Assembly: GCA_964247055.1 (NCBI GenBank)
Contig: OZ176058.1
Span: 496,001 to 560,000, forward strand
Source: Paragordius varius
Taxonomy: Eukaryota > Nematomorpha
Direction of reading: 5' to 3'
Length of the DNA stretch: 64,000 nucleotides
The notes under the pieces: model-generated
Seen by the model: only the letters and a program-made list of their open reading frames with translations
What the model was told of the DNA's origin: nothing
The model's database searches: none
Shown here: positions 13,092 through 26,537 of the stretch, piece after piece
Layout: each line of letters starts with the position of its first letter
Numbering within the stretch: the stretch's first letter is position 1
Position numbers and translations under genes: made by a program

Positions 13092-13350
13092 CAGTAAAAA
13101 TTGAAATTATACGGACAAAATGTAAAAATATAAATACAATCTTTTTTGAAAAACAACCACACATTTTTAAACCTTAATTTATCCTATAAAAAACTTTAAG
13201 TTACAATTGAATACATATTTGATTGTGTTACCAATTTATTTAAAACAATGAGTTATATTAGAAATTATCAGATTAAAAAATTAGGTTTTTCTGAAAAAAA
13301 AATTGTATGTATATTTTCAAGTTTTGTCCGTATACTTTCAATTTTTACTG
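13092..13350. mobile_element. MITE-A copy, full length
   Basis: Both termini with TA flanks. It follows MITE-C within 15 bases. Confidence 0.85.
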
Positions 13351-13405
13351 TAACAATATCAAAATGCAAAATTATTTAAAAAGCGCAAATAAATTATGCA
13401 ATATA

Positions 13406-13436
<31 letters not shown>

Positions 13437-13671
13437 TTTATCAAAAACATTGTTAATTATACCAAATTATATCAAATTGTTTTAAAGATACAAATTATAT
13501 TACATATGCAATATTAGTTTAACCATATATTTTTTAACAATAATAAAAATATTTTAAATTAATAATGATTTGAATTATTTTCATTAATAACATTAAAATA
13601 AATCCTTGTTTATTTTACCCTATATTATATTCATAGATACAACTCAGTTTTCAGTAAATTCGAAAAAATTA

Positions 13672-14695
13672 CAGTAAATAAAATTATATGGACAGAACAT
13701 AAAAAAAATAAATACATTTTTTTTTAAAAGAAACTTTTTAAATCCTAGTTTTTTATAATTGTTTTAAATATAAAGTGTGAGATTGATAATTATATTGGTA
13801 AAACAATCATTTTTATATTTTACAATTGTAGTTATATAATTTATATGGGTAAAATTAAGGTTTGAAAAAGTAAGGTTGTCTTTAAATATTGATTTATATT
13901 TTTACCTTTTTTCTTATAATATCAGTTTTTTATGTAAAGTTTATTTTATAATATATACTATTTTGTGTTACAAATTACACTATAAAAATGTTATTTATCA
14001 ACCCTAATTTATGTATAATACAACAGATTACATAGATTTTCAAATTATTAAAGTAAAAATTGAAATTTTGCGGATATAACGAAAAAAAATATAAAGACAA
14101 ATATTTTTTTATAAAACAAAACCATACCTTTTTTAATCATTCAACCTCAATCTTAAAACACACAATTGATTGTTTTAATTTACAACTCTAATCTATACTT
14201 TGCATTAAAACAATGAGTTATATTTAAAAATCGCAAGATTTAAAAAGTATGGTTGTCTTTAAAAAAATATGTGTCTTTATATTTTTACGCTTTATATCCT
14301 TAAAATTTCAATTTTTATAAAAAAGGTTTCTTCATTAAAAAATGAAGTTTTAACTTGTGTTTGTATATATAATATCAACTTTTGACTGGAAAATAATATT
14401 TTATACACAAAACGTATAATAGGATAAATACAGTAAAAATAAAATTATACGGACGACAAAATATAAAACAATTTTTTTTTCGAAAACACCATACTTTTCA
14501 AAACTTTAATGTTTCTCATATAAGCTACAATCGTAAAATATAGAATTGCTTGTGTTAGGAGTATATAGCTTAATTTTACACTTTGCTTTAAAACAATGAG
14601 TTATATTGTTATAAATCTTGATTTAAAAAGTATGGTTGTTTTTTTTGAAAAAATATATTTGTCCTTATATATTTACGTTTTGTCCGTATATTACT
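13672..14695. mobile_element. Three MITE-A copies in a row
   Basis: Copies at 13672-13935, 14053-14318 and 14431-14695, each with paired arms. The first has a worn right arm, the second has lost the C of its left terminus, and the third keeps a clean left terminus but ends ...TTTTGTCCGTATATTACT. They are separated by short AT-rich spacers with no recognisable content. Confidence 0.75.
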
Positions 14696-14861
14696 ATATT
14701 TTTTGAAATAAATATATATTTTTTAAAATGATTTTTTTCTCAATGAATGGAGGACGTAAAATACACTCTTTAAATGTATATTATTTGTGTGATAATAAGG
14801 TTAGTAAAGGCATATTTTTTAAATGTTCATTATATGTTTTTCATGTTTTGTCTTTAATATA

Positions 14862-15097
14862 TACAGATAAAACGTAAAATATAAAGACAAAAATTTTTAA
14901 AAAAGATAATCATATTTTTTAAAATTGCATTTATTTAAATACAACTCATTTTTTAATATTACAAAGTATATTATAGAGATATCAATTAGATATTAACAAG
15001 AATTAAATAGTATTTATATAGTAAAAAAATTTTTTTTTAAAAAATAAAAGTGTCTTTATATTTATACGATTTGTTCATTGAATTTCAATTTTTACTG
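14862..15097. mobile_element. MITE-A copy, left end lost
   Basis: The right end TTTCAATTTTTACTG is intact. The left side begins inside the arm at ACAGATAAAACGTAAAATATA. Confidence 0.75.
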
Positions 15098-15123
15098 TCA
15101 TTTTTATTTTAACTGAATTTGAT

Positions 15124-15142
15124 GGGGGGGGGGGGGGGGGGG
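15124..15142 (+). repeat. Run of 19 guanines
   Basis: An uninterrupted G tract in very AT-rich surroundings, 25 bases beyond a MITE-A end. Such a tract can form a G-quadruplex. It could be shortened or lengthened by assembly or replication slippage. Confidence 0.9.
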
Positions 15143-15502
15143 AATTATGGTGGTTAAGAAGCGTTTTGTTTTTACGATAAATTCATATTGGTTTTAACTA
15201 TTATAGGCCTATTAGTGAATCAAGTTGGTCATATTATCATTAAAAGAAATTCACAATTATTACCCAATTATGATTGAGCTGAAATTAATTTATACCTATT
15301 CATTGGTAAATAGATGGCTACTTTAAGCAAAATTTTGATAATTTTGTTAAAAACTGTTCATTTTATCATAATTTATCTCTAATTAATTCAAGTCTATATT
15401 TTGGACAAATCGTATATATAGTTGCTTTTCATGATATACAGTGTTCTCACTTACAAAAAAAAGCCTACTATTGTTGCAATTGAAAAAAATCTTCCTTTTT
15501 TA

Positions 15503-15750
15503 CAGTAAAAATTGAAATTATACGGACTAAATGTAAAAACATAAAGACAAATATTTCAAAAAGACAACCATATTTTATAATCTTATTTTTTTTAAATAAC
15601 TCATTGTAAATTATAATATAGAAATGTAAATTGGTAACGTAATCAATTATATATTACGATAGTAATTAAATGTTTAAGATAAGTATGGTTGTCTTTTAAA
15701 AAAATGTGTCTTTATATTTTTACGCATTCGTATAATTTCAATTTCTACTG
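15503..15750. mobile_element. MITE-A copy, full length
   Basis: Clean ends with TA flanks. It is shorter than most copies through losses near the centre. Confidence 0.82.
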
Positions 15751-16176
15751 TATATTTAAATGGTCCCTAAAAATGTATAAAATCCAAAATAACTCACCCT
15801 AGTAGTTTTTTGTTATTTTATTAACACTCCATTACCTTTAGGGGTAGATTTATATCCTAGAGCGATGTGAAATTTGATTATAAAAGTGTATAAGGGATTA
15901 AGCCGAATATAAAAATATGCTTTCTTTACCCTTTACTGATCATTATATTGAAAAAATATTTATATACCCAAAGCTCTTAGAACTGAGTAATTTCTTTTGC
16001 ATTCAAATGCTAAAATTAACGAGAAATATTATATTATTCTCTTTTGATTATTTTATAAATAAAAAGATGGCATTTTTTAATGATATAAATAAGATTAAAA
16101 AATAACTTATATTAACAAACATAGTCATATGATTTTAAATAAAATATATCCAAAATTTATCATTAAATTTTATATG
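15751..16176. other. Unique stretch with a 62-codon open frame of doubtful value
   Basis: A frame at 15917-16105 (MLSLPFTDHYIEKIFIYPKL...) is open, but it is AT-rich, has no recognisable domain and sits among repeats. I do not call it a gene. Nothing else is recognisable here. Confidence 0.3.
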
Positions 16177-16433
16177 TATAAATTGATATTACGGACAAAA
16201 CGTATAAATATTAAGACATAGATTTTTTTCTAAAAGACAGCCATACTTTTTTAAACTAAATTTTTTAAAAATATAACTCATTATTTCAACTTGCAAATTA
16301 TAGAATTGATATATATATATATTGCTGATACAATTAATTTATATCATAAAAATTAAGGTTTAAAAAAGTATGGTTAAAAAAATATTTATCTTTATATTTT
16401 TACGTTTTGTCTGTATAATTTCAGTTTTCACTG
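16177..16433. mobile_element. MITE-A copy
   Basis: The right end TTCAGTTTTCACTG is intact. The left begins inside the terminal bases (TTGATATTACGGACAAAA). Confidence 0.78.
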
Positions 16434-16544
16434 TAATAGGCTTAAGGTAAAAATTTTAACCAAATTAATGTTGAAAATATTGTTTGCACCCTATATGATA
16501 CCATTAATTTGAGTATATTGACAATTTCATTTCAAAATATACAA

Positions 16545-16875
16545 GGTAAAAATCACAAAAAAATGGATTTTGTTAATATTGTTAACGTGAACGAATATTT
16601 TATGTTAAAATAATACCTATTTTATTCAAAATATACAACGTAAAAATGACAATAAAAAATTGATTTTGTTAATATTGTCAACGAGAACGAATGTTTTATG
16701 TTAAAATAATAATTTCAATTCTCGTAAAATTTAATAAATTAAACTATATCCAAAATTTTCGATACTTTGTAGTATTTTTTTCAATGGATTAATTAAAAAC
16801 AAAGGAAAATTTTGGATATAGTTAAATTTAATAAATTTTACGTGATTTCAAATTATTATTTTAACGTAAAAATCA
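16545..16875. repeat. Short tandem duplication and inverted repeat
   Basis: A ~86 bp unit (containing TTGTTAATATTGTTAACGTG) is present twice (about 16545-16630 and 16631-16708). A ~55 bp segment containing AACTATATCCAAAATTTTC is repeated inverted at 16800-16860 around a ~45 bp loop. This does not match the three MITE families. Confidence 0.65.
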
Positions 16876-17010
16876 CAAGTTTGACGTTTTTTTTAGTTCT
16901 AATAGAATTAGGTATCCATTTACTCGTTTTTTATTAACATTGGTTTTAAACAGTTCGCTGCTCGTTGAGTATGTGAGCAGGCTTAGACAACTTAAAAGAA
17001 TTTTTGTGCA

Positions 17011-17523
17011 ATAACTGAAATTATACAGACAAAACGTAAAATAAGGACCAATATTTTATTCTAAAAGATAATCATTGCTTTTTAAATCTTGAATTATTTT
17101 AATACATCTGATTGTTTTAAAATGTGAATTTATATATTGGATTGTGTTACCTTACAACCGTAAATAACTTTACTTATTATAAGTAAATTAGTATTGGTCA
17201 AAAATTAACACACTAGTATAAAAAAACTAGATTACAGTAAAAATGATAATATACGGACAAAACGTAAAATAAAGACCAATATTTCTTCTAAAAGACAACC
17301 CATGCTTTATAAATCTTGAATTATTTTAATACATCTGATTGTTTGAAAATGCAAATTCATATAATGGATTGTGTTACCAATAAACATCTCTATCCCATAC
17401 ATATAGTTTGAAACAATAAGTTTTAGATGAATTAAGATTTAAAAAGTATGGGGTTGTCTTTTGAAAAAAAAATTTTGTCTTTATAATTTAACGTTTTGTC
17501 CGTGTTAATTTCAGTTTTTACTG
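17011..17523. mobile_element. MITE-A left half, spacer, and full MITE-A copy
   Basis: The left half (17011-17162) breaks at TTACAACCGTAAATAAC, which begins a spacer shared with 19170-19241. A complete copy follows at 17235-17523 with TA flanks. Confidence 0.8.
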
Positions 17524-18273
17524 TAATAATAAAATAAACGATATGTAAGGATGTTTGACTGAGTTAAGACATAATCCGATAGTATATTAATCCATTAATA
17601 AAGGAAATAGCATGAAATAGCTTTGCCAACCGTATATCACCATCAAAGCTGTGATCTCCAGTGCTGAAGGTAGGTAGCTGATTTGATATAAGTTTTTATT
17701 GTGTTGCTTCCCAACTGTTTCTATTTTTTGCATCTTTTATTTTTAGTTTGTCGCCTCAGTGTAAGATCATCATATATAGTACTGATCCAGCCAGCTTTCG
17801 AAGGGTTAGGTTTTAACTAGATGTGACTAGGACATCATTAAATGTATATAATTATCTGGTGATCTGCGATAGATGTGACTACCCATCTTTTGGCTCTTAG
17901 TAAGGGGTCAAGAACATTGATTTTAAGGATTTTATAAAGATCGAGAGCTGATTATAAAAGTTATAGAGTTTAGTACTATGTACAAAAAGGATTGTTGTTT
18001 TGAATATTTTGGATTCTGAGTTTTGAAATTTGGCAAGGCTTTTATGTGTATGAACATTCATAAATATATATTAGAGTTCGAAGATTAGACTAGCTAAATG
18101 ACAACACAATATTACAATATTGTTCAAGTTTGTTGTTATTTGGATAGATTGTTGAGAATATTTGCTCAAGAATTGTAAATTTTATAATTTTAATTTGTAA
18201 GCTTATTTTTGCAAACTATGGATTTTTTCGAATTTTTCGCATGACCACAATACGCCTATACCAGAGTATATCA
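17524..18273. other. Non-coding block of higher complexity and higher G+C
   Basis: About 700 bases that look unlike the surroundings in base composition. No frame stays open for an exon-sized stretch. Splice-like pairs exist (TGAAG/GTAGGTAG near 17670, TTTTTAG near 17743), so a spliced non-coding RNA is possible, but nothing more supports it. Confidence 0.35.
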
Positions 18274-18540
18274 CAATAAAAACTAAAATTATACGGACAA
18301 AACTTAAAAATATCAAGAGAAATATTTTTTTTAAAGAACCAACCATTTTTAATCTTGATTTATATCAATATAACTCATTGTTTTAAACAGCAAATTGTTA
18401 AATAGAGTTATAGAATATTAACATAATTAACTTTATATTAAACAATATTGTAACTAAATGGCTTATGTGAGATAAATTAATATTTGTCTCTCTAAATTTT
18501 TACGTTTTGTCCTTCCGTAGTATGATTTCAATTTTTACTG
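18274..18540. mobile_element. MITE-A copy, full length
   Basis: Paired arms; the right arm has a small insertion (TTTTGTCCTTCCGTAGTATG). The right end TTTCAATTTTTACTG is clean. Confidence 0.8.
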
Positions 18541-18695
18541 TGAAACCAAACAAAACCTATTTCAAAATATTTATAGCCTGCGATTTTTCGGCCATGTGAG
18601 GAGAGATTTTAGGGTCATTAAGAAAGGGCTAGAAATCTTAAGTTACGAAATTTAAATCAGATTAAAAAATTTTATTACATGAACTTGCAGAGATA

Positions 18696-18900
18696 CAGTA
18701 AAAATTTAAATTATACGGACAAAACATTCAAATATAAGGACAAACATTTTTTTTCTAAAAGACAACCGTACTTTTTAAATCATAATTTATTTAAATAAGA
18801 CTGATTATTTAAAACAAGTATGAAATCGAGATGTATATTGGTAACACACTCTTTATATTATTCTATTGTTAATAATTGATCCCTATGGATAAATTTAGTT
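18696..18900. mobile_element. MITE-A left half
   Basis: Left end and centre only; the right arm is missing. The rest up to about 19170 holds nothing recognisable. Confidence 0.7.
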
Positions 18901-19169
18901 TATATTTTAAATAATTATTCAGACTTTTTTGCCATTTATTATAGTAATAATTGGAGATAATTGCAATGATTTATAATCGTGTTTTGGATACACAGTTATT
19001 TATATTTTTCGGTATGATATATTTACTATTAAAAAGATAAATGTTTATTAATGTATCTAACACAAAACTATTGAGACTTATTTTGCCTTTATTTTTTTAT
19101 TGTTTATGATAAATAATTTATTTGATTATTATTTAATTTATTTTTTTTTCGGATAATTCAAGACTGCTG

Positions 19170-19531
19170 TGAATAACTTTACTAATTATAAGTAAATTAG
19201 TTATTGGACAAAAATCAACACACTAATATAAAAAACTTTTACAGTAAAAAAATTTTACGGACAAAACGTAAAAATATAAAAACAAATATTTTTTCTAATT
19301 AACAAACCATTTTTAAACCTTAAATTATTTTAATATTATATGATGTTTTAAACTGCAAATGATATAATGAATTGTGTTTCCAATAAACATCTCTATCTCA
19401 AACTATATAGTTTGAAACAATAAATTATATTTTATAAAATTAAGGTTGCAAAAAGTATGGGGTTGTCTTTTGAAAAAAAATTTTTGTCTTTATAATTTTA
19501 CGTTTTGTCCGTATATTTCCAATTTTTACTG
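19170..19531. repeat. Second copy of the spacer plus MITE-A seen at 17163-17523
   Basis: The ~65 bp spacer (AACTTTACTAATTATAAGTA...) and the MITE-A that follows (19242-19531) match the 17163-17523 block beyond the element's left end. The pair therefore arose by duplication of one locus, not by two insertions. Confidence 0.75.
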
Positions 19532-19931
19532 TAATCACACACACCTATGAGTTATCTTATGTAGATTGAAAACAAAATTCCTATTTTTAGAGTTTGATGG
19601 CAATATTTTTTAAAACTTTTTACGTCTTTAGTGTTTTGACAATTAAAGGTTAAACTATAAATTTCTGTGTTATCCCCTCACTGTTTCTGCTTTTTATAAA
19701 AGAGATGGCGTATTAAGAGTTATAAATATATACATATATATATCTATCCTTAATTAAATATAATAACTATATTTGATAAAAATTATTAAATAAATTAGCA
19801 TTTAAAATTCAAAAATATAAAATATAAATTTTAAAGTGCAAGTCTAATTAAAGTTATAAACACAATTTTATTTTATTTTGATATCGACCGCGCCAGTTGA
19901 TATAAAATCTTGAATTTTTGGCTAATATTAG

Positions 19932-20214
19932 AAAAATAAAATTATTTATGGCAAAACGTAAAAATATAAAGACAATTATATTTAAAAGACAACCCCATTC
20001 TTTTTTAAACCTTAATATCTATATATAAGTTATTTAGATTATAAATTATAGAATAAATTGTTTTAGTATTACATATGTCTATCTCACACTTTGCCATTTA
20101 AACAGTGAATTAGTTATGTTTGAAAAAATCAAGATTTAAAAAATAAGGTTGTCTTCAAAAAAAAATATATTTTTTTATATTTTTACGTTTCGTCCGTATA
20201 TTACCAGTTTTTAC
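19932..20214. mobile_element. MITE-A copy, worn ends
   Basis: Arms are paired. Ends read AAAATAAAATTATTTATGGC and ...CGTCCGTATATTACCAGT. Confidence 0.72.
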
Positions 20215-20243
20215 TATAAAAATGAAATTATAACAGACAAAAT

Positions 20244-20743
20244 ATACCATTTACAATGGATTCTCACCCTTCAACAATTCATATTTACCCTTAAACAATT
20301 CGAATTCACCTTTGAGCAATTCAAATTCACCCTTGAACAACAATTCAAATTCACCCTTTCAAATTCACCCTTAAACAATTCAAATTCCGCCTTGAGCAAT
20401 TCAAATTCACCCTTAAATAATTTAAATTCACAATCAACCAATTCAAATTCACCCTTGAACAATTCAAATTCACCCTTAAACAATTCAATTCGAAGCCCTA
20501 AAAATAAAATTGTCTTTTCGAGCAGCTATAACTCATAATATAATTTATAAGAAATATTTTACCACATATTTTAAATTTTTTTAACAATATATTGATTTTA
20601 AACAGAATTTCATATTTAAAAATATTATATAATAAAGGAATTTTTTTTATTTTAAAAAACACATATTTTATTTTAAGGTGAATTGAATTGTTCAAGGGTA
20701 AATTTGAGTTTGAAATGTTCAAGTGCATTTCCTAAATGGTATA
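20244..20743. mobile_element. MITE-B copy with greatly expanded left arm
   Basis: It starts ATACCATTTACA and ends TAAATGGTATA. The left arm is a ~240 bp array of about eleven units of the CAATTCAAATTCACCCTTGA type; the right arm has only two or three. The open frames on both strands here only translate the tandem unit and are not genes. Confidence 0.85.
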
Positions 20744-20930
20744 TAAAAAGATTAATAGATATTTTTTTATTAAACAGGCTTGTCCAAATGCAGCCCTCCA
20801 AATATTTCTGTAGCCGGCGAGAACTTTAAGATAGATAAATTTTACTAAATCTAAGCAAAAATAATTTTTTCAAACAAATCTTTTCAATAAATTTTTCCGA
20901 ATTTCGGTAATGAACTAGCATTAAATATTA

Positions 20931-21222
20931 CAGTAAAAATTAAAATTATACGGACAAAAGGTAAAAATATAGTGACAAATTTTTTTCTAAGAGACAACCA
21001 TACTTTTTGACACCTTAATATTTCTCATATAAGCAGCTACGTAGTTACAATTGTAAAATATTTGATTGCTTTCGTATTATATACCTCTATTTCACACTTT
21101 GCCATTAAAAATGATGAGATATATTGATATAAATCTATTAAAAATTTGGGGGTTTGTCTTTTAGAAAAATATTTGCCTTTATATTTTAACACTTTGTCCC
21201 CTTATAATTTCAGTTTATACTG
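20931..21222. mobile_element. MITE-A copy, full length
   Basis: Both termini with TA flanks. The right arm carries an altered TTTGTCCCCTTATAATT. Confidence 0.82.
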
Positions 21223-21411
21223 TAAAACAAATATTAGTTTTTATGTGTAAAATCTAGAAAAATTTTCTTAATGACCATATGTTTTGCATGGATTTGAGAT
21301 CAAAAAATGCGGTGCACGAAATCATTTGTGTTAAACAGCCCTGTTCTATATGATAGCTATATTATATATAACCCTACTTATTCTGTATATAGTTAATTCC
21401 AGTTTGAAATA

Positions 21412-21695
21412 CAGTAAAAATTGAAATTATGCGGCAAAAGGAAAATATAAAGATAAATATTTTTTTCTAAAATACAACCCCATACTTTTTAAATATTGAT
21501 TTTTAGATTTAACCCATTGTTTTAACAGCCAAAGTATAGAATTGGTATATATATATATATATTAGTAACAAATTACATATTCGGTTATTTAATATTTTTA
21601 ATAGGATACATTAAGGTTTAAACTAGTATGGTTGTCTTTTGAAAAAATATTTTGTCTTATTTTACGTTTTGTCCGTATAATTTCTATTTTTACTG
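21412..21695. mobile_element. MITE-A copy, full length
   Basis: Clean termini with TA flanks. The right end reads TTTCTATTTTTACTG. Confidence 0.85.
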
Positions 21696-22000
21696 TATAT
21701 AATTGGATGTGATTTACATTTCTTTCTCTTTAACTGCAAATTAAAACGATGAGTTAATTTAAAAAAAACGTTTTTAAAAAATATGATAATTATTAGAAAA
21801 AAAATGTCTCTTTTTTAAATTTGTCTGTTTAATTTAATATAGAGAAACTTAAAATTAAAAGACAATTTCTTATATAAAAGATAGTTATATTTTAATACCT
21901 ACATTTTCTTTATAGACTATATATTTCCAATTTTGTATATATTTAGTGTAAATTTACAATTTTTTTCTTTAACTGCAAATTAAAACGATGAGTTATAATA

Positions 22001-22545
22001 CAGTAATAACTGATATTATACGGACCAAAGGTAAAAATATAAAGCAAATTTTTTTTTAAATACAACCATACTTTTTAAACCATTTTTAATAATTTTACTC
22101 ATTGTTTCAAATTGCAAATTATAAAATAGAGATATATATTAGTAACAAAATAATTACATTCTTTGCATTGTTATTAAATATTTTTAATAGGATACATTAA
22201 GGTATAGAAACGTATGGTTGTCTTACAAAAATAATTTGTCTTTATTTTACGTTTTGTCCGTATAATTTCTATTTTGAAGTATACAGTAAATATTAAAATT
22301 ATACGGTCAAAACGTAAAATTATAAAGACAAATATTTTTATATAAAAGACCACCATATTTTTTTAAAGCTTATTTTTTCTCATATAAGCTATTTAGTTAC
22401 ATCTAACATAAAATTGATTGTGTTAGTCTTAATATTTCTATTTCGGATTTTAACATTAAAAAGAAATCAGGGTTAAATTAGTATGGTTGTCTTATAAAAA
22501 ATATTTGTCTTTATATTTTTACATTTTGTCCGTATAATTCCAATG
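22001..22545. mobile_element. Two MITE-A copies back to back
   Basis: Copies at 22001-22277 and 22284-22545 lie almost end to end. The first has a worn right terminus (TTTCTATTTTGAAGTA), the second a worn right terminus (TAATTCCAATGACG). The weak arms seen at about 21720-22000 and 22550-23060 look like older, badly decayed relatives. Confidence 0.75.
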
Positions 22546-23203
22546 ACGTATATAATTGAGTGTGACTATTTACATTTCTTTTTCTTTATCTGCAAATTAA
22601 AACGATAAATTATTTTATAAAAAAACTTAAGTTTTAAAAATAATCATTAGAAAAAAATGTCTCTTTTTTACAGTTTGTCTGTCAATTTTATTCCAATTTT
22701 AACATATATAACTGAGTATGAATTTAAATTTTTTTTATTTAAGAATTAAAACGATATTTTAAAACTAATAGAAATAACATAATTCTTGATAAAAAGTTTT
22801 ACATTTTGTCTTTATAAGGAATTCCTGTAATTATATATGACAAAAGAAACTAAATATGTTTTTTTTAAATAAATATAACTATAACTATTTTTTAAAAACT
22901 TAACTTACGGTTTGAAAATGAAAAGAGATACATATCAGTAACTCAATCTAATATCTAAAATGATTGTTACTAAATATTTATATTAAAGGGGAAATTTATG
23001 GTTATCTTTTTTAAAATAATTCTTTTAATTTTTCGTTGTGTCTTAATTTTTTATATTTTACCGTAAATAAATATTTTTTAATATTATCAATGTTTTTTTA
23101 GGTAAAAAATATGAAAATATTTTTGTTGAAAAAAAAATAAAAAAAAATTTTGTGCAGATATTTTACACTTTTATATATGATCAACTACCTATTAAGCGAT
23201 ATA

Positions 23204-23410
23204 CAGTATGTGTAGGTATACATTGCTAGAAAGTTATTAATTATTATTGCCAAATAATAAATACAACAAAGGGGGAAGTATTATTGGTTTATAATTATTT
23301 TTCACTTTTTACTATTATATTAGCCAATAATAATTCTCTTTACTGTACATATGCTATTTGGCAATAATTAAAAACTCTATAGTGACATATATTTACTCAT
23401 ACCGTATATA
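23204..23410. mobile_element. MITE-C copy, full length
   Basis: Ends CAGTATGTGTAGGTATACAT and the inverted partner (...ACTCATACCG) with TATA outside both. Arms carry TTGCTAGAAAGTTATTAATT. It is the best-preserved of the family. A right-half scrap lies at about 23614-23672. Confidence 0.8.
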
Positions 23411-23699
23411 GAAAGATATAAAGATTTCAAAATGTATGATTTTTTTATAAAAAATATTATTTTTAGTTTTTATTTTTCTTGATATATTTTCACACACAAA
23501 CAATTTTTAATATAATTAATTTTCTTTGAATAGAAAATATAAAATAATTTTTTAAAAAAATATATCTAAAAAAAATATTTTGTGTTCACCTTTTATAGAT
23601 GATCACCTACCTTTTAAACATGCTATTTGGCAATAATTAATAACTCTATAGCAATATATACTTAATCATATTGTGAAATTATTTGAAATAAAAATGAAA

Positions 23700-24100
23700 T
23701 GGAATATTTTAGCAATTTTTCTGTTTATTTACATAACATAGTATACAAATTTGAGGGGTGATTACATATCGTGAGGATATATATAATAATAGGTGAAAAA
23801 ATTTCAGGATTTTCATAATGCTTTTAATTTTGGCCCTTACGAGTGATTTAAGAAAGTTAATTAGACTTCTGTAGTAACTACATATCGAAAATCGCAAAAT
23901 TGCACACATTATTTTGAATAATGTGTTTTGAATAAAGCTTTATTTTAAAAGCATTACAAATCATTTTTGCGAATTTTAATCTGTGATATGGTTATACATC
24001 GATAAAAGACATCTTATCTTACTAGTTTTTTACAAATTAGATATTTTAGATCATTATTAAATGATAGATGATTATGCGATGCAGTTGAATGGGAAATGTA

Positions 24101-24146
<46 letters not shown>

Positions 24147-24960
24147 TGATGAGTTTATGCATCTGGATTTCCATAGTTATTTTTGTTTTGGCCCTTACGA
24201 GTGATTTAAGAAAGTTAATTATATAATAATTGCTTCATATCGTAAAATCACAAAATTTCCGCACATTAAGAATAATTATTTTTGAATTAAACTTCATTCC
24301 ATAAAATAATATTTCATTATTTTTACAATTGATGACATCTTATCATGCTGGTCTTTTACACATATTAAAATTTTAGGTTTTAGTTTTTATAATAATCTGG
24401 TTATGCGATGCTTTAAGTTGAATGGAAAAAGAAATTATTTTTATAAAAATATCGTGCGTAAAAAAATTTATATTCTAATTCAAAATTCAGGATTTTCATA
24501 GTAATTTTGGGCCTTACGAGTTTTTTAAAAATTTTAGTTATATAATAACTGTTTCATATCGTAAAATCGCAAAATTTCCACACATTATGCTATATAATTA
24601 TATTTAAATTAGGCTTCATTTCAAAAAAGAATGGTTCATTATTTTATCAGATAAAGACACCTTATCTTGCTGGTCTCTTTTACACATATTTAAACATTTT
24701 AGGTTTTAGTTTTTTTAACAATTGATGATATGATGCTTTATGTGTAATGGTATAAAATTAAAAAAATGAAATAAAATCTCCAAAAAATCAATTAAATTTA
24801 TTTTATCAATTATCCATAAAAGACATTGGTCTTTTCCACATATTTCGGCATTGTAATTTTTAGTTTTTTTAACAATTGAGATATCCGATGCTTTATGTAA
24901 ATGGTATAAAAGTAAAAAAAAATCAAATTAAAATCTGCAAAAAATCAATTAAATTTATTT
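23700..24960. repeat. Satellite S1, three long units and related pieces
   Basis: The motif TTTTGGCCCTTACGAGTGAT followed by CATATCGTAAAATCGCAAAA recurs near 23830, 24190 and 24510 with 300-400 bp spacing. It is followed by two units with AACAATTGA...GATGCTTTATGT near 24720 and 24870. A 65-codon open frame on the minus strand here is a reading of the repeat. (TA)n at 24101-24144. Confidence 0.7.
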
Positions 24961-24990
24961 TATCACACATAATAATCATATTTTAATAAA

Positions 24991-26491
24991 TCAATCATCT
25001 AATTGATAAATTCTATCATAGGGAGGTTGACCCAATCTTTGTTTCGTTATATCATCCCTCATCCATTTAGTCTTGTTATATTCAAAAAAATATAAATAAA
25101 AAATATAAAAACTAAAAAAAAATAAATAAAAATAATAATAATTTTAAAAAAATGCATGTTTTGCAAAAAATGGTAATAAAAGAATTTTTTTAATAATATT
25201 TATAGCAATGAAATCAACTTTTGTCTTTTATAATATAATTCCTTAAAAAAATAAAATTTTATTTTCATATATATTTTTAATAACATTATTTATTTTTTAG
25301 ATTAAAAACTTTTACAAATTCAATCTTTTTAATGGAAAAAAAAATATTTCAAAATGTAATTTTTTAATATCATAAATTTAAAAATATAATTTTTTACAAA
25401 TTTTATTATAAAATCCAAAATATAATTATATAAACTTTGATATTTTTCGTAGATGTATCTACATTAAGTAAAAAACTCTCAGATGATCGCTGAGCACGTG
25501 ACCAGGATTGGACGAATGGGGAGGCGTTCACGTGAGTCAGCTGAGCTAACGTGACACGTTTAGCACGTGCTTTGGGGTCTTCGTAATAATCTAAATATCT
25601 AAAAAAATTTAATTAAAAATAAAATTATTTTTTATTTTATTTAAAAAAAAAATAAAATTATTTTATTTTATTTACAAAATAATTTATTTTTTTAATAGAA
25701 ATAATTTTATTTTATATAAAAAATTTGATTATATTTTTTATTATTTAAAAAATAAAATTATTATTTAAAATTAAAAAAATTTTAATTTTTTTAAAAAAAT
25801 TGAATATATCGTTTATTAATAAATTATTTTTAAATAAAAATTTCTTTTGTTATTTTAAATAAATCATAAATCATTTCAAAATTTTATATTATTATTTTTT
25901 AATAAATAAACAATAAGAAAAAATATTTTCATCAAATATAAAAAATTTTAAATAAAAGAAAATTTAATAATAAACGCGTTTTTAACAATTTTTAATTCGA
26001 TAAATATTGAAAGATTGTATTTTCATCAAAAATTATAAAATTTTCAATACATTTTCCAAACTAAATAATATTGTTAATATTAATAAAATCTCTAAATTAT
26101 ATAAAAAAAAATTAAATTATTAAAAAAAAATAATTAAAAATAGATAAAAATGAATAATATTATATTTAATTTTTTTTGATAAAAATTAAAAATATAAAAC
26201 TTTAAAAAATATTTTTTTAAATAAAATATTTTTTATATAAAAATTTAAAATATACTTAAATTTTAAAATATTTTTTTAATTATATATTTTATTTTTATAA
26301 TAATTTTAAATTATTTTATAAAAAATAATTTTAAAACAAAAAAAATTTTATTAAAAATAATATAATTTTACGTATTAAATTTTTGTTTAGCTGGAAATGA
26401 CATTTGATCCGATCTGAACGGGTCCAGCTGTTGATATTCTACGGAGGGGGCGGGTATTTCTAAAATTAATAAAAATATATTTTTTACAAAT

Positions 26492-26537
<46 letters not shown>

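Noticed and set aside
20244-20500. Regular short direct repeats resembling a CRISPR array
   Set aside because: Units are contiguous without unique spacers, form an arm of an inverted-repeat element, and the genome is clearly eukaryotic.
20149-20538. 129-codon open frame rich in NNSNSPL and FKFTLEQ
   Set aside because: It translates the ~20 bp tandem unit of a MITE-B arm; the opposite strand is open as well.
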